A stretch of 5,478 nucleotides of DNA from positions 1 to 5,478 of the forward strand of contig SXQI01000212.1 of NCBI GenBank assembly GCA_005793025.1. Direction: 5' to 3'. This stretch comes from Verrucomicrobiales bacterium. Lineage in GTDB: Bacteria > Verrucomicrobiota > Verrucomicrobiia > Limisphaerales > SXQI01. Position numbers and translations under genes: made by a program. Under the pieces are notes generated by a model that had not been told where the DNA came from, did no database searches, and saw only the letters and a program-made list of their open reading frames with translations. Every line of letters starts with the position of its first letter. Within the stretch, counting starts at the first letter, position 1. Shown here piece after piece: positions 1 to 5,478 of this stretch.

Positions 1-43
1 GCAGCATGCTCAACACGGCCCAGATTTTTGGGGTAAATCGCAT
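1..43 (-). CDS. Start of a probable secreted or membrane protein gene (5' end only, runs out of the window)
   Basis: An ATG at 43 opens a frame that stays open to the window edge, giving only 14 complete codons that read MRFTPKIWAVLSML. This looks like the beginning of a Sec signal peptide or membrane anchor: basic residues near the start (Arg2, Lys6) followed by a hydrophobic run. A GAGAG purine stretch lies 7 bases upstream, an acceptable ribosome binding site. It starts 29 bases after the stop of the giant pilin-tip-like gene on the same strand, with no hairpin between them, so it is probably the next gene of the same operon. Too little is visible to name a family. A chance open frame of this length is possible; the support is spacing, ribosome binding site and signal-like residues together. 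Confidence 0.5.
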   Translation of the reverse strand, partial: MRFTPKIWAVLSML

Positions 44-50
44 AACTCAA

Positions 51-55
51 CTCTC
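51..55 (-). promoter_or_regulatory. Putative ribosome binding site of the downstream partial gene
   Basis: GAGAG on the minus strand lies 7 bases before the ATG at 43. It is a partial match to the anti-Shine-Dalgarno complement at a normal distance, and it supports the call of a fourth gene. An earlier ATG in the same gap, at 66, stops after seven codons (MRICVES) and is not a competing start. Confidence 0.35.
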
Positions 56-72
56 AACGCAAATTCTCATAC

Positions 73-3000
73 CTACTCGGTCGGCGGCAGAACGCTGTAA
101 TCCTCGATCACGGTGCGCAACGGGCTGTTGGTGTTGTCCGGTTCCCCATCCACGCGGAAAATTGTCTTGGTAACTATTTCACCCATCACCTGATAATTCG
201 TGCACAGGTTGTAAAAATTGATATCCGTCGTAATCGACCTGTCTGCTGGCTTCAACGATTGGCCGAATGCATAAACCACAAATCGAGGCTCATCTACTTT
301 AAGAAGTCCGAGGATCCGCCTTGGGATGCCCTCAACGACCTCGTCGGTCAGTCCATAACTTGTCTGATTTTGGGAGCTTGTGTTCAGATAAGGAGAGTTC
401 GCCACAATCCCACCATATAAACCTGGAGCCGCGCTCAGTTGTGGGGTGCGCAAAATATCTCCGAGACGTGAAAACACTCCTGAACGTTGACTAGATCGGG
501 TCCCATTGATCCCCCTTACAATATCTCGGACTTGATCCGAGGCAGGTTCGATCACACGGGTTATAAATGTTGGCTCTGTGGTCTGCGTCATCTTGGCATT
601 AGGGACACTATTGCTAACAACCGGAATGCCGCTTAACACAGCCGTCCACGCCGCCAAATTCCCTTGGTTGACAGAGAGTAACCCTCGAGCGGCATTCTCG
701 TTCGGGGCTGCGGTGAATAATCCAACCAACGCTAGATCTTGGGTCGGATAGGTTCCGTCGGTATTGCTCCATCTCCGCCAAGCAGTCTTGACCTCAACCT
801 TGTCAGGATTCCCAGCATCTGCTTTCAGGTAAACCGTTTGCCACGGGGTTCCTCGATGAACTCCACCTAAGTCCCCGATCGAAGGAAACCGATAAAAACC
901 GCTAGCCCGCTGATTGATCGGAAAGTACCAAGCATCCGAGTTAGTGATGCCGGGATCCTTGAGAAACGCTGAGTTATCTGTGCTGAGGAGTTGCCCCCCT
1001 TGAAGAGGAGATCCACCCCATGGAGCATACCGTCGATTGACGAAACCTAGTCCAGGATTTCTGAAAGGGACTGCGGTCGGACGAAAATAATTCACGGTGG
1101 TGCCAAGCGGGTTGAACAGATCGGAGGCCGTGTAGTGCACTAAGGGATCATTGGCCTGCCATGAAGCGCGAAGGACAATGACACGGGTCGGATTAAACGG
1201 GGCCTCTTGTCTCAACCCAAGTTTTGCCTTCTCGGCTATGGTCGCTCGCGGATCGATGAATGTTTGGAAATTGGTGATCGCTCGCTCCTTGTCGCGAATG
1301 AGCATGCTATAATCTGCCCACATGGTTCTGTTGACCGAAGGCAGGTTCGTCGAAATCGCGATTTGACGCATCACTCCTAGGGTCGGGGATGCGACGTTAT
1401 TGCTCGAAACACGGTTCGTGATCCAAAGCATGTTATCCGTGACCACTTTAGGATCCTCTGAGACTAAAGCGTTGGCAGATACGGCCGGTAGTGCCAAAAG
1501 TTTGGCAATATCCATCTTCGTAACCAATCCTCCTAAATTCACAAAATCCACGACGGCATTGTTCGCGGGATCCACTAACCAATACTGGACGTAATTGGTC
1601 ATTTCCAAGTTCCACGAAGGAGACTCAAACGACCGTTCGAATCCATTCGTGGAATTGGTCGTAAAATAAGGGGACGAACGGAGAAGCGCATTATTCCCCG
1701 CCAACATCGTGATGTTGGTGAATAGAGGGATTTTGATTGAGTTGAGGTTGGTTTCGCCGACCCAGCCCTCCCATGTATTGGTCGTTTGATCCGAAAGTAA
1801 ATTGAACTGATAGTTGTTCGCCAAGGGCCATACCCTCGTCCGCACCCCGAAATTGGTCGCAAAGAGTGCGGCTTGCGACTGGATCGCCACATGCCATCGT
1901 AGAGGTCGCGGGAATTTGTTGGAATAGGAATTCCAAGCTTCGACCCCGAACAAACCCTGCAACGACAACAAATGCATCTGGTTGGTGGCGACTACAGGCC
2001 CATCCACTTTGGCTTTAACAAATTCCAACTTGCGAGTGACTTCCGCTTTGATATCGAGAGCAAACTCGTTGAAATTGGGCCAACCCTTTTTCGCGCCCAC
2101 AACAACGGGCTGCCCGTAAACATTGATGTTGGGATAGACACGCGGTGGCAGCGACGGATCTGCGAGGATTAAACTCTGCGCATAACGCCAACTGTTGGTG
2201 ACGAAACGCGAATTGGTCTCTTCAAGCCAACCGGTGATGTAAACATTGGTAGCGGTCGCCGCGAACACGGGCCGAAATATCGAAGGTAAATAAGGATAGC
2301 TCGCTCCCCGATTGGTCATGTTGTCATAAATATTCGCCGCCAATTGTAAGACACGGTGAACCGGAGCTGTGTATTCGTTACTCAATGCCACATCGCGGTT
2401 GGTTCGCATCGCGGTGTGATAAATCTGAATGTTGGTTAACGCAAAGCTGGGACGCACAACACTGAGGGTGTCTGAACCGAACAAATTATTAGTCATCTGA
2501 CGGCGAAACCCGAACCAGTTGGTCGATGGATAAACCACATTCGTTGCCACGCTGGCTCGCAGCATGGCGTCGGCTGAGAGTAGGAAAAAGTTGGTGTAAG
2601 GAGTCGAGTTAGTATCGAGCCGCACCGTGCGATCGTCCCGAAGCTGAGGCCAAGGCACTAGATTTGTGCTGATTTGCCCCGGGTAGTTTGCAAAATTCAG
2701 ATGGATTTTTCCCTTGATCGCCGGGGTTGAATCCACGCCCAGCTGACCAAACGAGCGATAGAGGCTGTATCTGTCATAACTCGCCAAAGAAAGTTTGGAC
2801 ACCCGTTGCAGTTCCGTCGCCATGCTGTTCCAGTTGGAACCTCCTTTTGGAATGAGGATCTCCTGCACATCCACCAACATGTTAGGATTATCGCTCCCCG
2901 GCCATGGACGGCTGACTGGGTCATTATCGTTGTTCAGGACTTGACCGGGTCCGCCGTAGGAGATGATCGGTCCATCCCCATAGGTATCGACTTGGTCAGT

Positions 3001-3987
3001 AAGAAAACTATTGGTATCGCGACCTGTGAAGCTGCCACCCAAAGGCAAGAGGTTCGAAACTCGATCGTTATATCGATACGCGATGACTCCCAGAGCATGC
3101 TCGAACGCTTTCCCTGCCGGCCTATAGGTGCCTAACGGCGATTCGTACCCTCGGTATTCATTGGCGGTCCAGATGTTCGTGTTCAACGCCCTGAAATACC
3201 CCGCCAAATTGATTTCGTAAGAACCAACGCCTTGGTTCCGAGCATAGTAAGATCTTCGATTATCCCCATCAATCGCGTCCCCCGTAAATCGCACCTCGTT
3301 ATGGATGTAATTCATATCGAGCGATTTTCCGGCAGGCAAAACAAGAAACGCCCAACGACCGATGAACCGGTTGGTTTCCGAATGCGGAAATTCAGGGTGC
3401 TCCAATACCCCGACCCATTGCGGATCTCCCACATACTGGTAAAGGTTGGTGTCCTTGCTGGAGGGTAGTCCATCCTTGCCTACATCCAGATACCTCCCGG
3501 TTGGTTCAAACAAACCGTTGCGGTTGAAATCTAGAAAAAACCGATTGTCTGAATACGGCATGGTGACGTTTGTCGTCACAAAGACCGGCGGGCGAGGATC
3601 GATTTGTAAATTGGCGATGTTTTGTTGGTAATCAGTTTTGCTGAGGCCTGCACCGTTGGCACCCACGAAATAGTTGACGTTCGTGATGATTGAATTTCGA
3701 TTCCCACCCTGCGAAGTATACCCTAGTGGGTTGATATAATTCGTTGAAACGAACAAATCATAAGCCAATCGGTTATGGGCCGACATCATCCGGGCGACGA
3801 CTTGAGCCTGCACTCGGGCGTTTGCTGCATCGACCATGAGGCGGGCCGTATTCTGATCCTCTGAAATCTTCACCGAGGCGCGTTCACGGCGGCTCATCGC
3901 GAGAAAGATGACCGTCATAAACGTCACAACGCTGAGCATGATCAGCGTGATGACAAGGGCGATACCGCGTTGTGACTGACGATTCAT
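73..3987 (-). CDS. Giant GspK/PilX-like pilin-tip protein (Verru_Chthon cassette protein A type), 1304 aa
   Basis: Probable large minor pseudopilin, inferred to sit at the tip of a type II secretion or type IV pilus-like filament. Residues 1-8 are a short basic leader ending in RG; a hydrophobic helix follows (about 9-31, IALVITLIML onward), then a charged, Ala-rich helix to about 78. Mature position 5 would be Ile, not Glu, as in GspK. Residues 153-158 (DFNRNG) and 168-179 (D-x-G-x-D-G, Asp at 12) look like calcium loops. The middle (about 441-781) is Thr-Asn-rich. The C-terminal part carries blocks that I recall as shared with verrucomicrobial relatives: SIGDLGGVHRGTPWQT (1036-1051), GLLSVNQGNLAAWTAVLSGI (1102-1121, resembling the NVNTA region of GspK), LGDILRTPQL (1175-1184) and DEPRFVVYAFGQSLKPA (1232-1248). 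Only one cysteine is present (1262). GspK is usually near 320 residues, so this is about four times longer. The start overlaps the upstream stop as ATGA. Coding status is near certain; the tip role is inferred. Confidence 0.93.
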   Translation of the reverse strand: MNRQSQRGIALVITLIMLSVVTFMTVIFLAMSRRERASVKISEDQNTARLMVDAANARVQAQVVARMMSAHNRLAYDLFVSTNYINPLGYTSQGGNRNSIITNVNYFVGANGAGLSKTDYQQNIANLQIDPRPPVFVTTNVTMPYSDNRFFLDFNRNGLFEPTGRYLDVGKDGLPSSKDTNLYQYVGDPQWVGVLEHPEFPHSETNRFIGRWAFLVLPAGKSLDMNYIHNEVRFTGDAIDGDNRRSYYARNQGVGSYEINLAGYFRALNTNIWTANEYRGYESPLGTYRPAGKAFEHALGVIAYRYNDRVSNLLPLGGSFTGRDTNSFLTDQVDTYGDGPIISYGGPGQVLNNDNDPVSRPWPGSDNPNMLVDVQEILIPKGGSNWNSMATELQRVSKLSLASYDRYSLYRSFGQLGVDSTPAIKGKIHLNFANYPGQISTNLVPWPQLRDDRTVRLDTNSTPYTNFFLLSADAMLRASVATNVVYPSTNWFGFRRQMTNNLFGSDTLSVVRPSFALTNIQIYHTAMRTNRDVALSNEYTAPVHRVLQLAANIYDNMTNRGASYPYLPSIFRPVFAATATNVYITGWLEETNSRFVTNSWRYAQSLILADPSLPPRVYPNINVYGQPVVVGAKKGWPNFNEFALDIKAEVTRKLEFVKAKVDGPVVATNQMHLLSLQGLFGVEAWNSYSNKFPRPLRWHVAIQSQAALFATNFGVRTRVWPLANNYQFNLLSDQTTNTWEGWVGETNLNSIKIPLFTNITMLAGNNALLRSSPYFTTNSTNGFERSFESPSWNLEMTNYVQYWLVDPANNAVVDFVNLGGLVTKMDIAKLLALPAVSANALVSEDPKVVTDNMLWITNRVSSNNVASPTLGVMRQIAISTNLPSVNRTMWADYSMLIRDKERAITNFQTFIDPRATIAEKAKLGLRQEAPFNPTRVIVLRASWQANDPLVHYTASDLFNPLGTTVNYFRPTAVPFRNPGLGFVNRRYAPWGGSPLQGGQLLSTDNSAFLKDPGITNSDAWYFPINQRASGFYRFPSIGDLGGVHRGTPWQTVYLKADAGNPDKVEVKTAWRRWSNTDGTYPTQDLALVGLFTAAPNENAARGLLSVNQGNLAAWTAVLSGIPVVSNSVPNAKMTQTTEPTFITRVIEPASDQVRDIVRGINGTRSSQRSGVFSRLGDILRTPQLSAAPGLYGGIVANSPYLNTSSQNQTSYGLTDEVVEGIPRRILGLLKVDEPRFVVYAFGQSLKPADRSITTDINFYNLCTNYQVMGEIVTKTIFRVDGEPDNTNSPLRTVIEDYSVLPPTE
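1645..2667 (-). repeat. Thr-Asn-dense central region of the giant protein (residues 441-781)
   Basis: This region holds 19 of the 33 Thr-Asn dipeptides of the giant protein, irregularly spaced about 3 to 70 residues apart and often followed by an aromatic or aliphatic residue (TNLV, TNFF, TNVV, TNWF, TNIQ, TNVY, TNYV just after). Most are written ACC-AAC or ACC-AAT, giving recurrent GTTGGT or ATTGGT on the plus strand. It is not a tandem repeat, since the flanking residues do not align over a fixed period. Confidence 0.5.
3451..3531 (-). other. Two tandem EF-hand-like Asp/Asn-Gly loops in the giant protein
   Basis: Residues 153-158 read DFNRNG and residues 168-179 begin DVGKDG and end in Asp at loop position 12. 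The second fits the D-x-(D/N/G)-x-D-G-x5-D calcium-loop pattern fully; the first has the acidic and amide ligands at 1, 3 and 5 and Gly at 6, but Gly at 12. GspK of type II secretion is known to bind calcium, so a metal site in the N-terminal globular part is plausible. Metal binding itself is inferred. Confidence 0.4.
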
Positions 3988-4919
3988 TGGGCGACCTGAC
4001 GAATGGAAATGAGTTGGCGGTAGAGTTGAACTTTCCCTAATCGACTCAGGGCATAAGCTCCGGCGTTCGGGTTTCGATCGGTCCGCATGGTCAAGTAGTT
4101 GCGGTATGACTCAGGCTCGATGACCCCCAGTTCGAACTCAAGAAATGCCGGCAGTGCATTGCTCCGAAATGCAAAACTGGTTTCGGGTGAGCCCCCCGGA
4201 AACACCTGACGAACCACGATAGGAGCATCCACAATATTCGAGGCCGTATTGACGAGGGGAGGTTTCATCAAAGCTCCCTTAGTGTCCAACCGGACCAATG
4301 GATAACCCGTATTAATATTGGTGGTGTCCCACCCCAATCGACGACCATCGAGATCCAAAACGTTCATCCGAAAATGAACCACGCCCTGTGCAATCTGGTG
4401 AAAATTGGTTCGCAACGAGGCATTATTGGTTTCGATTGCGGAGCGAAGGAAAAGCCGAGAAAAATAGTTATCAATCGGAAATCTTCGCACGGGTTCAGGT
4501 GAAAACCTTTCCAGTGACCCAATCCCATCGCGGGCCGGACCACCCGTCATCGGATCCACAACTCGATAGCCAATCGCTGACCAGAAGTTGGTAATGCGGG
4601 TTTGCAAGAAAACGTCGTTCAGGATGTTCGTGTGCAGAGAATTGGGATCCATCCGGTTCGTGTGGACGATCGGGATCTGAGCCAGTGTGAGGTAAAAATT
4701 GGTTTCACGACGAAGATTCGTTGGCACCACCTGTTCCAGTTCGCGCGTCACCAACTCGAGAATCGATCGACCCTTTTCCAAAATATCATTCTGAGTCTCG
4801 TTGCGACGGAGAGCTTTTTGGGTCTGATTAAAAACTGCCGCGAGGGTGAAAATAATCACCCCCATTAACGCGACCGCCACCATCAATTCAGTTACGGTGA
4901 ACCCCGCCTTGGATCTCAT
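3984..4919 (-). CDS. PilW/GspJ-like minor prepilin (Verru_Chthon cassette protein C type), 311 aa
   Basis: Minor prepilin expected to be anchored in the inner membrane, cut by a prepilin peptidase and built into a pseudopilus or pilus. With the start chosen here the leader is MRSKAG, and mature FTVTELMVAVALMGV has Glu at position 5 and a hydrophobic helix of about 23 residues. A polar helix follows (about 30-65). The C-terminal half has IAQGVVHFRMNVLDLDG (176-192), like the strand and Asp-Gly turn of GspJ/PilW, and ALPAFLEFELGVIEPE (255-270), like the LP-x-x-V/L-E strand near the end of GspJ. It holds 8 Thr-Asn dipeptides. The frame also has an ATG at 4982, which would add 21 residues and overlap the upstream gene by 17 bases. 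I prefer 4919 because the leader is then typical and the extension (two Cys, two Pro, no ribosome binding site) looks non-coding. The stop overlaps the next start by 4 bases. The assignment to the J-type position also fits the gene order. Confidence 0.9.
   Translation of the reverse strand: MRSKAGFTVTELMVAVALMGVIIFTLAAVFNQTQKALRRNETQNDILEKGRSILELVTRELEQVVPTNLRRETNFYLTLAQIPIVHTNRMDPNSLHTNILNDVFLQTRITNFWSAIGYRVVDPMTGGPARDGIGSLERFSPEPVRRFPIDNYFSRLFLRSAIETNNASLRTNFHQIAQGVVHFRMNVLDLDGRRLGWDTTNINTGYPLVRLDTKGALMKPPLVNTASNIVDAPIVVRQVFPGGSPETSFAFRSNALPAFLEFELGVIEPESYRNYLTMRTDRNPNAGAYALSRLGKVQLYRQLISIRQVAQ
3994..3997 (-). promoter_or_regulatory. Ribosome binding site of the giant pilin-tip gene
   Basis: AGGT on the minus strand lies 6 bases before the ATG at 3987, inside the last codons of the upstream gene. 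Together with the 4-base ATGA overlap it suggests that the giant protein is translated by coupling to the PilW/GspJ-like gene. Confidence 0.4.
4887..4904 (-). other. Prepilin peptidase cleavage motif G^FTVTE
   Basis: Residues 6-11 of the PilW/GspJ-like protein read GFTVTE, the class III (prepilin) signal, with cleavage expected between Gly and Phe, N-methylation of Phe1 and the conserved Glu5. This is the only complete canonical prepilin motif in the window; the motif of the upstream gene lies beyond the window edge. Confidence 0.85.
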
Positions 4920-4965
4920 CAATCTCAACGGCGGGATGCAACCCTCTGAACAAGGTGATGCTATA

Positions 4966-5478
4966 TTAGAGTCCCGGTGCATTCGCGTATTGGTTAAGCT
5001 CGAAAAAATAAGCGGGCAGATCCACCAATGGATAATTGGTGCGCGTCACTTGGCCAGCCACCATGGTTGAGAGCACCTTCTTGTTCCGACCTACGGTCCA
5101 GTTGTTCAAGCCTTTTTCAAAAACTGGCCAGCGGACGGTCAATCGTAAATCATGCAAATTCGCTTCGATTCCGCTGCTGTATATTTGCCATCCGCTACTC
5201 AGATCATCAATATTCAAAGGGACAACAGGCACCACTTCAGACTCAATCTCGAATCTAAACGCGATGTCATAATCCCGTGTCGTTTTCTCTGCCGCAGCCC
5301 CGCTGATCCCCCGCACTCTTGCAGTCACTCGGTTCACTAATCCCGGATTTCCGAGACCCAAGGGATACTTGGGTGTCCCTAGAATCCCAATGATTTGTTC
5401 CGCATTGAGGTTCGTGTAAGCGAAATCGGAAACGGTTTTTCCGTCCGAGGTCAGAACCACCCTCACCTCCTCGACATA
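4966..5478 (-). CDS. PilV/GspI-like minor pilin, C-terminal 170 residues (5' end outside the window; Verru_Chthon cassette protein B type)
   Basis: The frame is open across the right edge: upstream of an in-frame GTG at 5466 it continues as YVEE without a stop, so that GTG is probably an internal valine and the gene is truncated by the window. The visible part has no hydrophobic helix, as expected for the globular domain of a pilin whose N-terminus is missing. LHDLRLTVRWPVF (residues 108-120 from the edge) followed by GRNKKVLSTMVAG (130-142) matches the late strand pair of PilV/GspI-like proteins, where a 'V-x-V-x-W' strand precedes a strand ending in a T-x-V element. No cysteine is visible. 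It lies 46 bases upstream of the PilW/GspJ-like gene (17-base overlap if that gene starts at 4982). Family assignment rests on this motif pair and on gene order, so it is less secure than the neighbours; a pilin cleavage site just beyond the edge would confirm it. Confidence 0.75.
   Translation of the reverse strand, partial: YVEEVRVVLTSDGKTVSDFAYTNLNAEQIIGILGTPKYPLGLGNPGLVNRVTARVRGISGAAAEKTTRDYDIAFRFEIESEVVPVVPLNIDDLSSGWQIYSSGIEANLHDLRLTVRWPVFEKGLNNWTVGRNKKVLSTMVAGQVTRTNYPLVDLPAYFFELNQYANAPGL

Noticed and set aside
44..72. Terminator after the giant gene
   Set aside because: No inverted repeat with a T-run is visible on the minus strand in this gap, and a plausible start codon follows immediately.
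1599..1892. 97-codon minus-strand open frame in another frame of the giant gene
   Set aside because: It is rich in Arg, Ser and Pro without domain features, and it sits within the uninterrupted 1304-codon frame. It is an alternative-frame shadow.
1600..2600. Recurrent GTTGGT/ATTGGT hexamers as a DNA uptake sequence or dispersed DNA repeat
   Set aside because: Almost every copy is in the same codon phase and encodes Thr-Asn, and synonymous variants (ACG-AAC, ACA-AAC) also occur, so selection on the protein explains it better than a DNA-level signal.
2966..2986. Third calcium-like loop DTYGDG (residues 334-339)
   Set aside because: It has Asp at loop positions 1 and 5 and Gly at 6, but a Tyr at position 3 and no acidic residue near position 12, so it is too weak to list.
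2806..3135. 109-codon open frame on the plus strand
   Set aside because: It lies wholly opposite the giant gene, its translation has no recognisable motif, and the minus-strand frame here contains the clear coding sequence. It is an antisense shadow.
5028..5340. Several overlapping plus-strand open frames of 62-78 codons
   Set aside because: They mirror the PilV/GspI-like gene, overlap each other in different frames, and show no ribosome binding site or protein motif.

Overview
The window is a tightly packed, single-strand (minus) gene cluster of pilin-like secretion genes with no RNA genes, mobile elements or CRISPR. Read in the direction of transcription (right to left) it holds the 3' part of a PilV/GspI-like minor pilin gene (4966 to beyond 5478), a PilW/GspJ-like minor prepilin (3984-4919), a very large pilin-tip-like protein of 1304 residues (73-3987), and the first 14 codons of a probable fourth gene that leaves the window at position 1.

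The organism is most likely a member of Verrucomicrobiota. The arrangement and the protein features (short PilV-like protein, then PilW-like protein, then a giant protein with a GspK/PilX-like N-terminus and C-terminal blocks around SIGDLGGVHRGTPWQT, LGDILRTPQL and DEPRFVVYAFGQ) resemble from memory the multi-gene 'Verru_Chthon cassette' (proteins B, C and A) described from Verrucomicrobium and Chthoniobacter. That assignment is recalled, not searched. GC content looks moderate, roughly half.

The order and properties match the I-J-K minor pseudopilin set of type II secretion systems. The J-like protein has a textbook prepilin cleavage site with Glu at mature position 5. The last protein keeps the hydrophobic N-terminal helix but has Ile at position 5, as expected for GspK-type tip subunits, and it carries a probable calcium-binding loop pair. 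It is about four times the usual GspK length. My reading is that the genes encode the tip of a pseudopilus or type IV-like filament, with the large protein as a giant tip-exposed subunit. No assembly ATPase, platform protein, secretin or prepilin peptidase lies in the window.

The genes are probably one transcript: the J-like and giant genes overlap by 4 bases (ATGA), the I-like to J-like gap is 46 bases, and the gap to the fourth gene is 29 bases with no terminator-like hairpin. The most unusual feature is strong enrichment of the dipeptide Thr-Asn: 33 copies in the giant protein, concentrated in its middle, 8 in the J-like protein and 2 in the visible I-like part.
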